The position numbers and the translations under genes are program-made. From contig NZ_WRPN01000002.1 of NCBI RefSeq assembly GCF_009746565.1, positions 496,001-560,000 of the forward strand: a DNA stretch of 64,000 nucleotides. The letters run 5' to 3'. Positions 9,639 through 18,077 of the stretch are shown here, in pieces (the first letter of the stretch is position 1; the number at the start of each line of letters is the position of its first letter). This DNA is from Mariniflexile maritimum. GTDB taxonomy: Bacteria > Bacteroidota > Bacteroidia > Flavobacteriales > Flavobacteriaceae. The notes below the pieces were generated by a model. The model did no database searches and was not told the origin of the DNA. It was given only the letters and a program-made list of their open reading frames with translations.

Positions 9639-9712
9639 ACTCGTCCTAAATAAAGGCTGCATAATTTTTATGGCGATTACTTGAACAATAAACCTGAACT
9701 GTTTCAGTTTTT
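9639..9712. repeat. Possible IS-end relic and short palindrome
   Basis: CTCGTCCTAAA at 9640-9650 is identical over 11 bases to the terminal repeat of the IS3 element at 1041 (read from the other strand). About 45 bases on, CCTGAACTGTTTCAG resembles a dispersed Flavobacteriaceae palindrome. Both suggest that this 154-base spacer is a remnant of mobile DNA. The evidence is weak. Confidence 0.3.
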
Positions 9713-9725
9713 GGTGTAAATAATA

Positions 9726-10451
9726 TTACCAAGCTTCCACAACCAAAGCAGAACTGTCAATGGTATAGGGTTCCTCATTAAAATTTCCGTAGTAATTACA
9801 ATGTTTAAATCCTGCATTGTTCAATAACTGTGCTAGTTCCTTTTTTAGCAGCGGCAACAAAGCTATGCTGTTTTCAATTAGTTGTTGGGTCGATTTAACG
9901 GTTAATCGCGTATTGAAATCAATCTTGTTTTCTAATTTACGGTAAGAATAATAGCGCTCAAAGGTAATGGTGTCATTTTCTATGAGCGGTAACTGCGTGA
10001 TGTTTTTTTCAATAATTTTATCGTAGTTTACTATTTGCAGCAGCAATTTTCCGTTTGATTTAAGTATGGTTTTAGATTGTTGTAAAAATTCGGACACCTC
10101 TTCCAACGTGTTCAAATGCACTAATGTGTTTCCAAAGCAAATGATGCCATTTATGGAATTTTCAGCAAAAGAAGTGTTCAATTCAAGCATGCTTAGTTGT
10201 TTAAATTGAACGGATTCCGGTTTGTTTCCTTTTTTAATGGAAGCTGCCCGTATCATTTCAGCATCCATATCAATTCCCAATACGTTTTTGTAAAAATTGG
10301 TCAACGCAAATGAAAGTGTTCCAATGCCGCAGCCAACGTCTAAAACAGTACCACCGCTTTCTGGTATTTTTAGCCTAACAAAATCAACTTGAGCGCTGTT
10401 GATTTTAAAAATATGGTGGTAATAAGGGGCAATTTGCTGATAAAAACCCAT
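9726..10451 (-). CDS. SAM-dependent class I methyltransferase
   Basis: A 241-residue methyltransferase of the Methyltransf_11/25 type. Motif I VLDVGCGIGTLSFAL at about residues 36-50 binds SAM. The acidic end of strand 2 follows (VLGIDMDAEMI), then the motif IV region (INGIICFGNTLVHL). The substrate is unknown. It lies downstream of the Gfo/Idh/MocA and DUF1080 genes on the same strand with a 97-base gap, so it may be co-transcribed, but nothing ties it to sugar chemistry. Confidence 0.85.
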   Translation of the reverse strand: MGFYQQIAPYYHHIFKINSAQVDFVRLKIPESGGTVLDVGCGIGTLSFALTNFYKNVLGIDMDAEMIRAASIKKGNKPESVQFKQLSMLELNTSFAENSINGIICFGNTLVHLNTLEEVSEFLQQSKTILKSNGKLLLQIVNYDKIIEKNITQLPLIENDTITFERYYSYRKLENKIDFNTRLTVKSTQQLIENSIALLPLLKKELAQLLNNAGFKHCNYYGNFNEEPYTIDSSALVVEAW

Positions 10452-10548
10452 AAAAATTATTTTGTTGAAATAGTTATAAAAACAAAAGAGCCATCATTTA
10501 TTCCATAAAGCACGCTGCAACTCAAAAATGAAGACTCTAAAATACTAG

Positions 10549-11727
10549 TTATTTCCAATACTGGATTGTTTCTTCGTACATAGCATCCAAAGATAGTTGT
10601 ACCGCCTTTGCGGTTTCGGCACCCGTGTAAACGTTCGATATGGGTTGTTGGTTGTTTAAAATACAATCCCTAAAATCCATTAAAGCTTGTTTGCTGGGTT
10701 CTATATGGTCAACTTCAATAGCAAAACCTTTACCTTGCAGGTATGGACTTGCAGTGGCTCCGGAAACGCCATCAACATCGCCTAATTTTGTTTCGTGTCT
10801 TTTTTCATGGTAAATCCATGCTTTCGTGTAATCGAGTTGTATGGTGCCTTTGCTGCCCTGAACTTTTATTTGATAATCGCCCAAAGCATTGCTTGTTAGG
10901 CAGGTAAAACTTGCTTTAACGCCACAAGGATATTCGTAAAGTAAATGGATGTTGTCAAATGTTTCCCTGCCATCCTTCCAAAAATTGATGCCACCGGTAC
11001 CCATAATTTTCTTAGGGTTTTCGCCCAAAAGCCAATGTGCAAAATCTATTTGATGCGAGCAAAGTTCGGCTACCAAGCCTCCGGAATATTCCCTGTACAT
11101 TCTCCAGTTTATCGCACGTTCTAGGGAAGGATCTGCAACGGGTCTTCTCCAATTTCCGTTTCTGTTCCATTGACATTCAATGGATGCCACTTCACCAATA
11201 TCACCGTTCTGTATCATGTTTACCACATGTTTGTACAGTTTAGAGCTATGGTATTGATGCCCCGTTTGAAAAATAGTTTTTGAAGCGGTTACTTTTTTTA
11301 CCAACTCCTCAATGCCGTTAAATCCTTTAGCCATGGTTTTTTCGCAATATACATGCTTCCCCGCATCTAAAGCATCAATGGCAATGGTTGCATGGGTGCT
11401 AAAGGGCGTTGCTATTAATATGGCATCAACCGTTTTATTGTCTAATAATTTTTGGTAATCGGTATAGGCTTTTGCCTTATTTTGTGTTCTTTTTAAACCG
11501 TTTTCCAAATTAAAGGGTAAAATATCGCAAACTGCGCTAACTTGAACGCCTTCAATCTGGTTCAATACAGAAATTAGGCCACCACCTCTATTGCCACAGC
11601 CAATAACCCCAATGTTTATGGTGCTATTGCTACCGATATTTTTTGAAAAGGCACCCAATGTGGAAGTGCCGGCAATAAGGCCTGCGGAAACAATGCCGCT
11701 TTTGGTTATAAACTCTCTTCGTTTCAT
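10549..11727 (-). CDS. Exported Gfo/Idh/MocA-family oxidoreductase
   Basis: A 392-residue NAD(P)-dependent sugar dehydrogenase family protein. It starts with a twin-arginine signal (MKRREFITKSGIVSAGLIAG), so it is probably folded with cofactor and exported to the periplasm. A Rossmann fold follows (INIGVIGCGNRGGGLISVL), then the EKTMAKG segment with the conserved catalytic-type lysine and the GFO_IDH_MocA C-terminal domain. The 51-base gap to the related upstream gene suggests one operon. Members of this family oxidise hydroxyls of glycosides or sugar derivatives; the exact substrate is not readable. Confidence 0.9.
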   Translation of the reverse strand: MKRREFITKSGIVSAGLIAGTSTLGAFSKNIGSNSTINIGVIGCGNRGGGLISVLNQIEGVQVSAVCDILPFNLENGLKRTQNKAKAYTDYQKLLDNKTVDAILIATPFSTHATIAIDALDAGKHVYCEKTMAKGFNGIEELVKKVTASKTIFQTGHQYHSSKLYKHVVNMIQNGDIGEVASIECQWNRNGNWRRPVADPSLERAINWRMYREYSGGLVAELCSHQIDFAHWLLGENPKKIMGTGGINFWKDGRETFDNIHLLYEYPCGVKASFTCLTSNALGDYQIKVQGSKGTIQLDYTKAWIYHEKRHETKLGDVDGVSGATASPYLQGKGFAIEVDHIEPSKQALMDFRDCILNNQQPISNVYTGAETAKAVQLSLDAMYEETIQYWK

Positions 11728-11778
11728 TTGTAATGATTTTTGATGCTACTTCCTACGAAGCAAAATACGTTTGAATGA

Positions 11779-13128
11779 TTAAACAGGTTTTATTTCCCAA
11801 CCCGGTTCATAACGGCGTTCCCATAACTTCATGGCTTCCCGATCATATATTCTGCCTGTTACGTTATCGACTTCAAACGATTTGTCAATTCGCGATGCAA
11901 TATTGGCATAATGGGTTAACATTTGACTAATAACGCCTTGTTCTATGGGCGATGTTAATGCTTCCTTCCCGCGAATGGCTTGGAAAAAATTTACCGAATG
12001 GAGTGTTGAAAGGTCGCCGCCGCCACCAAGTGCTACACCGTCTTCGCCACCTCCTTTTAAAACGTTTTCCTTTATAAGTTTACCTTTTAAATCGAATAAT
12101 TTATAACCGCTTCTATCAACAAACACCGACCCATTGGAACCATAAATAAGGGTGCCGCGGCCAGCACCATATTTATCGTAGCCATTTCTGCTTTGTCCGT
12201 CCCATTGAATGGTTTTGTTATTCGCAAATTTAAAGGTCGCTTCCATGGTATCGTACATTTCCCAACCATCATTTTTGTAATGGAATTTTCCGGAATACAC
12301 CCCTACATGTTCCGGGTACTCCACATCCAAAGCCCAACGTGCAATATCCAACTCGTGCGTGGCGTTGTTGCCCATTTCGGCAGTGCCAAAATCCCAACCG
12401 TACCAGTGCCAGTTATAGTCCCAGGTATCGTGCATATAATCTTTTCTGGGCGATGGGCCTTGAAAAAGATCCCAATCTAAACCTGCTGGCGGATTTGCTT
12501 TTTTAGGAAGCGGCACTTCGCCCCTAGAGTTGGTGTAAAAGGCAATAGCCTTATAGGTGTCGCCAATAATGCCATTATGAATGTTATTGATGATTTCATT
12601 TGATTCTACGGAAGAACGTTGTTGGTTTCCCATTTGAATCATTTTACCGTATTTTTTTTGATAGGCCACAAGCAGTTCGCCTTCTCTGGGGTTGTGGCTA
12701 CATGGTTTTTCAAGATACACATGTTTATCGGCTTGCATTGCCATACAGGCACCGGGTGCGTGCCAATGGTCGGGGGTGGCCATAAAGATGGCATCTATCT
12801 TTTTGTCATCTAAAATGATGCGGATGTCGTTTTCCAATTTTGGAACGTAGTTGATGGATTTTGCTATGTGGGCCGCGGCCTTATCGCGTTGGCTTTTCAT
12901 AACATCGCATAAATAAACCAGTTCGATATTGTTTTTTTTGTCTGAAATGGCTGGAACATAAGCGCCCCAGCGTCTTCCCAAACCTTGAATCGCTACCAGT
13001 ATTCTATCGTTAGAACCCATAATGCGTGAATAGCTTTTTGCCGATGTACTGGTGATGCTTCCTGTGAGGGCAACACCAACAGCGCCAGCGGTCGCTTTTT
13101 TTATAAAATCCCGTCTATTTGTACCCAT
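11779..13128 (-). CDS. Exported Gfo/Idh/MocA-family oxidoreductase
   Basis: A second, larger member (449 residues) with its own twin-arginine signal (TNRRDFIKKATAGAVGVALTG). The nucleotide-binding region is ILVAIQGLGRRWGAYVPAI, followed by ATPDHWHAPGACMAMQADKH and YLEKPCSHNPREGE with the family's conserved EKP. A GWDFGTAEMGNNATHELDIA segment marks the larger bacteroidotal subgroup. It starts 10 bases after the DUF1080 gene, so the two are translationally close. With that gene it fits a periplasmic oxidise-then-cleave route for glycosides. Confidence 0.9.
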   Translation of the reverse strand: MGTNRRDFIKKATAGAVGVALTGSITSTSAKSYSRIMGSNDRILVAIQGLGRRWGAYVPAISDKKNNIELVYLCDVMKSQRDKAAAHIAKSINYVPKLENDIRIILDDKKIDAIFMATPDHWHAPGACMAMQADKHVYLEKPCSHNPREGELLVAYQKKYGKMIQMGNQQRSSVESNEIINNIHNGIIGDTYKAIAFYTNSRGEVPLPKKANPPAGLDWDLFQGPSPRKDYMHDTWDYNWHWYGWDFGTAEMGNNATHELDIARWALDVEYPEHVGVYSGKFHYKNDGWEMYDTMEATFKFANNKTIQWDGQSRNGYDKYGAGRGTLIYGSNGSVFVDRSGYKLFDLKGKLIKENVLKGGGEDGVALGGGGDLSTLHSVNFFQAIRGKEALTSPIEQGVISQMLTHYANIASRIDKSFEVDNVTGRIYDREAMKLWERRYEPGWEIKPV

Positions 13129-13138
13129 ACTGTTATTT

Positions 13139-14566
13139 TTAGTTTAATTCCCTAATTTTTATGCTTCGGTAATTTACGGTGTTGCCATGGTCTTGCAGTA
13201 AAATATGGCCTGTCGGCCATTGCCCGAATTTAGGCCAATCCTTGTATTTACTATAAGCAACCAAAGCCCTAAACATTTGTGATGACCGGTCGTATTCCAC
13301 CACTTTTTCATTGTTCAGCCAGTGTTCAACTTTTGGGCCGTTTACTACAATTCGGGCTTTGTTCCAAGAGCCTATTCCTTTAAATTGTTTGCCTCTGCCG
13401 GGTATTGAAAGATTTTCAGGAGCAATTAAATCGTAAAGTGCCCCAATCGTTCTATTGCCGTTAACGCCTAATTTGGCATCGGGATGGTTGGCATCGTCTA
13501 AGATTTGAAATTCGCAACCAATGGCAGACCCCGCCCCTTTGTTAAGCTCGGGGTCAACAAAATATTTGATGCCACTGTTGGCACCTTCGGTAATTTTAAA
13601 TTCCAATTCCAGTTCAAAGCTGCTGAAAACTTTTTCGGTAATGATGTCGCCAGGGCCGGTCGATTCACCGCCATCGGTAGCTAAAACAGTTAACTCGTCG
13701 TTTGTGGTTTCCCAACCCGATTTAGGAAAATAATCCAATTTAGCGCCTTTCCAACCTGTGCTGGTCTTGCCATCCCATAATAAGCGCCAGCCTTTGTCTA
13801 TTTCATTTTGTGTCAAGCTGTTTTTTAAATAGCTCATTTCCTTAACATCGGGGTCGGTAGCCCAACGGTCTGTTTCTAGGTTGGTGGTTTTAATTTTAAT
13901 ATTTTTCCATCTAATCTCTTTTCCTGCCTGTTTTTCGTCCGAACCAATACTATGAACCTGAAGCGCAATAAAGCCGGAAGCCGTAACATCATCTACTAAA
14001 TATGCGCATTGTACGCCGTTAACCCAGGTTTTAATGGTGTTGCCTATGGCTTCAATTCGGCAACTGTTCCAAACGCCATTTTGAAATGCTTTTTGTGCTT
14101 TGGGGTTTAAGGAAAGTGGGTAGATCCAGCCATTTCTGCCTTCGTCGTAAATACCGCCCGTAAATGCCCGATCGCTTGGGTCCAGTTCAAATTGATAACC
14201 GTGTACTTTGCCATCTTTAAAATTCTTGATGCTGTTGGACCGGAATTGCACCCCAGAATTTATTGATGGGTCTAATAAAACATCGAATTCTAAAATAAAA
14301 TCGCCATAATTTTTTTCGGTACACAAAAAACTGTTTTCGGTATTTGTTTTGGTAACGCCAATAATTTCGCCATTTGCTATGCTGTAAGGTGCAGTGCCAT
14401 TTAGTTGTTTCCAACCTTTTAAATCCTTGCCGTTAAACAGGGGCGTCCAATCGTTTTTGGTAGATTGGGAAAACATTTCAGCACTTAATAAGCTGAACAA
14501 TAAGATGCTTGTTATTACATAAAGTTTTGCGGGTAGTGGTTTCATTGGTCTTGTTTTTACATTCAA
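13139..14566 (-). CDS. Tandem DUF1080 protein (3-keto-disaccharide hydrolase family)
   Basis: A 475-residue secreted protein with two DUF1080 (PF06439, LamG-like) domains. The first covers about 40-225 (LFNGKDLKGWKQL, SGVQFRS, GYQFELDPSDRAFTGGIYDEGRNGW); the second about 255-475 (LLWDGKTSTGWKG, NSGIKYFV, GCEFQILDD, GALYDLIAP). The signal peptide is KPLPAKLYVITSILLFSLLSA. An in-frame Met eight codons in (14545) may be the true start. Characterised DUF1080 proteins hydrolyse 3-keto-glycosides, which fits the two oxidoreductases downstream. It is probably first gene of its operon. Confidence 0.88.
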   Translation of the reverse strand: MNVKTRPMKPLPAKLYVITSILLFSLLSAEMFSQSTKNDWTPLFNGKDLKGWKQLNGTAPYSIANGEIIGVTKTNTENSFLCTEKNYGDFILEFDVLLDPSINSGVQFRSNSIKNFKDGKVHGYQFELDPSDRAFTGGIYDEGRNGWIYPLSLNPKAQKAFQNGVWNSCRIEAIGNTIKTWVNGVQCAYLVDDVTASGFIALQVHSIGSDEKQAGKEIRWKNIKIKTTNLETDRWATDPDVKEMSYLKNSLTQNEIDKGWRLLWDGKTSTGWKGAKLDYFPKSGWETTNDELTVLATDGGESTGPGDIITEKVFSSFELELEFKITEGANSGIKYFVDPELNKGAGSAIGCEFQILDDANHPDAKLGVNGNRTIGALYDLIAPENLSIPGRGKQFKGIGSWNKARIVVNGPKVEHWLNNEKVVEYDRSSQMFRALVAYSKYKDWPKFGQWPTGHILLQDHGNTVNYRSIKIRELN

Positions 14567-14762
14567 ACAAATTTTAAGTTTTTATTTTGTTATTCAAAAT
14601 TTATAACTTCTTTTTTTAAGAAATTATAAATCGAAATCGATTGAGTGCGACGTGTTTGATTTGTATCGTATGTTTCTATTATGAATATGTTATTTTTATA
14701 GGATGTATCCGTTTCCATGTTCCAATTTCGTGAAATTATGGGTATATTAGCACGTATTTTTA

Positions 14763-16373
14763 ATGACAAAATATTTCAAAATGGACGATACTTTTTTAGA
14801 AATTCCAGAATACTATAAAATCACGAACCTTTTGCACCAAAAAACCTACTTGGTTGACGGGAAATTAAAAACATGGGCAGGTGAAACGGCCGAGGTTTAT
14901 TCAACCATCTCATCTACCAACGACTATAAACCAACACTGTTGGGAACGGTCCCTCAATTGGGTGAAAAGGAAGCTTTAGAAACTTTAAATTCTGCTTTAA
15001 ACGCCTATGATAAAGGTCAAGGCCTGTGGCCAACCATGAAAGTGGTAAACCGTATTGCGTGCATGGAAAAATTTGTAGCGCAAATGAAAACCAAACGTGC
15101 TGAGGTTGTAAAACTGCTTATGTGGGAAATTGGCAAAAACCTGCCCGATTCTGAAAAGGAATTTGACAGAACGGTCGATTATATTTACGATACCATTGAA
15201 GCCTACAAGCAAATAGATAGGGACTCAGCTAAGTTTGAGAAGAATGAAGGCGTTTACGCACACATACGCCGAGGCCCACTTGGGGTGGTTTTGTGTTTAG
15301 GCCCCTATAATTATCCGCTAAACGAAACCTTTACACTTCTTATTCCTGCATTAATTATGGGGAATACGGTTATTTTTAAACCCGCAAAGCTAGGGGTGCT
15401 GTTAATTTCGCCATTGTTGGAAGCCTTCCAAAACAGTTTCCCAAAAGGGGTGGTAAATGTTATTTATGGTCGTGGTCGTGTGTTGGCAACACCCATTATG
15501 CAATCGGGTAAAATTGATATTTTGGCATTGATAGGAAACAGTAAATCGGCCAACGCCTTGCAAGAAGAGCATCCTAAGAAAAACCGATTGCGTTTGGTTT
15601 TGGGGTTGGAAGCCAAAAATCCGGCCATTGTACTGCCCGATGCCGATTTAGATTTAACGGTTGATGAATGTATTGCGGGCACTTTATCGTTCAATGGGCA
15701 GCGTTGTACCGCATTGAAATTGTTGTACGTCCATGAGTCCATCGTAAATGAATTTAACAAGCGTTTTTCAGCAAAAGTTGATGCATTAAAATTTGGTAAC
15801 CCCTGGGATGCCGGGGTAAAATTAACGCCCCTGCCAGAAACTGAAAAGCCAGGTTATATTAAAAACCTGATTGATGATGCAGTAAAAAAGGGCGCAAAAA
15901 TAATAAATAAAAAAGGCGGCGAACTTACCCAGAATTTTATTTTTCCAGCGGTATTATATCCTGTTAATAAAGATATGGACGTGTTTAAGGAAGAACAATT
16001 TGGCCCTGTGGTGCCGGTAATTCCGTTTGCAGATATTGAAGAACCGTTGCACGATATGGCCGAGTCCAATTACGGCCAGCAGGTAAGCTTATTTGGCAAA
16101 AACATTCACACATTATCGCCCTTAATTGATACTTTGGTAAATTTGGTGTGTCGTGTAAATTTAAACAGCTCTTGCCAACGAGGGCCCGACGTGTATCCGT
16201 TCACCGGAAGAAAAGATTCGGCTTTCAGTACGTTAAGCGTCCATGATGCCTTGCGCTCATTTTCCATACGAACCTTTGTAGCGTCTAAGGATAATGATTA
16301 TAACAATGCCATTTTAAAGCAACTCTTGGATAAGAAAACATCAAACTTTATAAGCACCGATTATATTTTGTGA
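14763..16373 (+). CDS. gapN: NADP-dependent non-phosphorylating glyceraldehyde-3-phosphate dehydrogenase (GapN)
   Basis: An aldehyde-dehydrogenase-superfamily protein of 536 residues that probably oxidises glyceraldehyde 3-phosphate straight to 3-phosphoglycerate with NADP+, supplying NADPH. The catalytic Cys is C315 (NGQRCTALK) and the general base Glu is E283 (GLEAKNPA). The [12 protein letters not shown] cofactor-side motif and the C-terminal FTGRKDSA segment match the GapN/ALDH11 group. It is divergent from the DUF1080 gene and transcribed alone, ending in a 12-bp hairpin. Another NADP aldehyde dehydrogenase function cannot be excluded. Confidence 0.88.
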   Translation: MTKYFKMDDTFLEIPEYYKITNLLHQKTYLVDGKLKTWAGETAEVYSTISSTNDYKPTLLGTVPQLGEKEALETLNSALNAYDKGQGLWPTMKVVNRIACMEKFVAQMKTKRAEVVKLLMWEIGKNLPDSEKEFDRTVDYIYDTIEAYKQIDRDSAKFEKNEGVYAHIRRGPLGVVLCLGPYNYPLNETFTLLIPALIMGNTVIFKPAKLGVLLISPLLEAFQNSFPKGVVNVIYGRGRVLATPIMQSGKIDILALIGNSKSANALQEEHPKKNRLRLVLGLEAKNPAIVLPDADLDLTVDECIAGTLSFNGQRCTALKLLYVHESIVNEFNKRFSAKVDALKFGNPWDAGVKLTPLPETEKPGYIKNLIDDAVKKGAKIINKKGGELTQNFIFPAVLYPVNKDMDVFKEEQFGPVVPVIPFADIEEPLHDMAESNYGQQVSLFGKNIHTLSPLIDTLVNLVCRVNLNSSCQRGPDVYPFTGRKDSAFSTLSVHDALRSFSIRTFVASKDNDYNNAILKQLLDKKTSNFISTDYIL

Positions 16374-16387
16374 ACAAATTGCCTGAG

Positions 16388-16422
16388 TTTCATTGCATAT
16401 CTTTCTAAAATATGCAATGAAA
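16388..16422 (+). terminator. Hairpin after gapN
   Basis: TTTCATTGCATA (16388-16399) pairs perfectly with TATGCAATGAAA (16411-16422) around an 11-base loop, 14 bases past the gapN stop. The following TTTGTT is only a weak U-tract, so it may be an RNA-end-protecting hairpin rather than a strong terminator. Confidence 0.6.
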
Positions 16423-16498
16423 TTTGTTAAAAACAAATGTAATCTTCCAAAAAACGGCCTAATAGGTAAATTATCCATAATTTTTTCAAAAAATAACT

Positions 16499-16506
16499 TA
16501 ATTTTG
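16499..16506 (+). promoter_or_regulatory. arg operon promoter -7 box (TAATTTTG)
   Basis: TAATTTTG matches the Bacteroidota TAnnTTTG consensus exactly and lies 35 bases before the Arg-rich leader peptide. The -33 region is T-rich without a clear TTG. The placement would give a leader RNA of about 320 bases before the first arg gene. Confidence 0.5.
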
Positions 16507-16540
16507 GCATGATTAATGAATAAAACCATAATTTTACACT

Positions 16541-16612
16541 ATGAAAACATTAAAAAATAAAATACGTTGTACTATCCCCGGTTTGCCCGTGCGCAGTCGC
16601 CGCCGCTTTTAA
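16541..16612 (+). CDS. Arginine leader peptide (23 residues)
   Basis: A 23-codon frame (ATG 16541, TAA 16610-16612) begins MKTLKNKIRC and ends VRSRRRF. Five of 23 residues are Arg and four of them fall in the last six codons (CGC AGT CGC CGC CGC). It lies 221 bases upstream of the arginine biosynthesis operon behind a TAnnTTTG promoter. This is the form expected of a leader peptide whose translation senses charged tRNA-Arg. The remaining leader (16613-16833) holds a T-rich stretch (near 16650) but no convincing classical terminator, so how stalling would affect the operon is unclear. The call is inferred from composition and place. Confidence 0.7.
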   Translation: MKTLKNKIRCTIPGLPVRSRRRF

Positions 16613-16833
16613 TCTTAGTTATCACAGCAAAACCCAAACGTCATTTTAATTTTTTTCTTAGTGTACAAACCAGTAATTATAGCATCCCAAAATTTAGTTA
16701 ATAATTTTATTAGCAAACGTTTCTTTGGCTATATTTTTCCGCGTCGCCCCTAAGGCATCCTTCAAATTTTGAACTTGTAGTGTACGGTTCAGCAAAAAAA
16801 TAACGCTAACTTTTAATTCATATTTTAATTATA

Positions 16834-17451
16834 ATGAAAATTGTAATTGCTGATAAATCACATTCAAAATACGCAGAGATAATTTGCGAAACCATTGCGG
16901 AATCTGCTGCTGTAAGAGGTACGGGTATAGCAAGGCGCAACCCTGAATATATCACTAAAAAAATGGAAAATGGCAATGCCGTAATTGCCTTAGATGGCGA
17001 TACGTTTGCAGGTTTTTGTTACATCGAACTTTGGGGCCATGGTAAATTTGTTGCCAATTCCGGCTTAATCGTTCACCCCAATTATCGTGGTATTGGATTG
17101 GCTAAAAAAATAAAGCATAAAGTGTTCAACCATTCCAGAACCAAGTTTCCAGACGCCAAGGTGTTCAGTATCACCACCGGATTGGCCGTTATGAAAATGA
17201 ATACCGATTTGGGTTACAAACCAGTGCCCTTTTCTGAGCTAACCGACGACCCCACTTTTTGGGACGGTTGCCAAACCTGCAAAAATTATGATGTTTTAAC
17301 ACGCACCAACCGAAAAATGTGTTTATGTACAGGCATGCTTTACGATCCAAAAAATCAAGGAAAATTTAAACCAAAAAAAATAAAAGAAAAGGTTTTTAAT
17401 AGGTTGAAGCACATAAAGGAAACCATGTTTTTAAAAAAAGATAAAAAATAA
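16834..17451 (+). CDS. GNAT acyltransferase heading the arginine operon (candidate N-acylglutamate synthase)
   Basis: A 205-residue GNAT-fold protein. The acyl-CoA-binding motif A is HPNYRGIGLAKKI (about residues 81-93) and the preceding strand is GFCYIELWGHGKFVANSGLIV. The C-terminal part is unusual: it carries GCQTCKNYD and KMCLCTG, four cysteines in two CxxC/CxC pairs, then a Lys-rich tail. The operon has genes for acylated ornithine synthesis but no argA or argJ, so this protein or the next GNAT may acylate glutamate. That role is inferred from context, not from a specific motif. Confidence 0.8.
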   Translation: MKIVIADKSHSKYAEIICETIAESAAVRGTGIARRNPEYITKKMENGNAVIALDGDTFAGFCYIELWGHGKFVANSGLIVHPNYRGIGLAKKIKHKVFNHSRTKFPDAKVFSITTGLAVMKMNTDLGYKPVPFSELTDDPTFWDGCQTCKNYDVLTRTNRKMCLCTGMLYDPKNQGKFKPKKIKEKVFNRLKHIKETMFLKKDKK

Positions 17452-17481
17452 TGAAATGGGAAATTCTCACTTTAAATTAAA

Positions 17482-18048
17482 ATGAATACGTTATTGGATA
17501 TAGAAATAGAAAGTGTTATTGAAAAGGCCGAAGCTTTTTGTGCCGAAGCAGGCATAGAAGTACAGCTTGTTTATAAACTTTCCAACAAGGCTTTGGAAAC
17601 TATTTCTGAACGCTCAAGAGAACTCCCTACCTTATATTATGTAAGTGTTGACATGCTGAAGAAACGTGTTGAAAACGGGTGCTTTATATTAAAAAAGGAG
17701 GGTGAAATTTGTGGACATATTTTTGTGCACGAGCATCAGGTTAAAGAACATTTTGTTTATGAGCGTTCCAGTTTGTGGGTTGCCGATGCGTACAGGAAAT
17801 ACAATTTAGGACTGTTGCTAATGGCTAAAATAACCGAATTTTATAGCGACACCTTTCTAATTTCCATAGCGCAAACACCTAAAGTGCACCATTACAATGA
17901 ATTATTGGGAATGACACACGTTACCCTATCTAAAATGTCTGCCGTATTGGTTGAAGAACTAGAAAAATTAGGAAAACTGCGGGATGAGTTTAGTTTTAGA
18001 TATTATGTGAATGCCCGTTTTGAGGCTGAAATACGGGAATTAAAATAA
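17482..18048 (+). CDS. Second GNAT-like protein of the arginine operon
   Basis: A 188-residue protein with a more divergent GNAT-like core. Strands GCFILKKEGEICGHIFVHEH and SSLWVADAYRKYNLGLLLMA occupy the place of the acyl-CoA pyrophosphate loop, though the classical RxxGxG/A is degraded (RKYNLGL). It starts 30 bases after the first GNAT gene and ends 29 bases before argG. It may be a partner subunit or a second acyltransferase in the acylglutamate step. I do not recognise a named family, and the function is inferred only from position. Confidence 0.7.
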   Translation: MNTLLDIEIESVIEKAEAFCAEAGIEVQLVYKLSNKALETISERSRELPTLYYVSVDMLKKRVENGCFILKKEGEICGHIFVHEHQVKEHFVYERSSLWVADAYRKYNLGLLLMAKITEFYSDTFLISIAQTPKVHHYNELLGMTHVTLSKMSAVLVEELEKLGKLRDEFSFRYYVNARFEAEIRELK

Positions 18049-18077
18049 ATAGCAAATAAGTTTATAAATTATATAAA

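Noticed and set aside
16700-16800. Terminator for an arg attenuator
   Set aside because: TTCAAATTTTGAA and AAGG/CCTT can pair weakly, but no stem with a following T-run is convincing.
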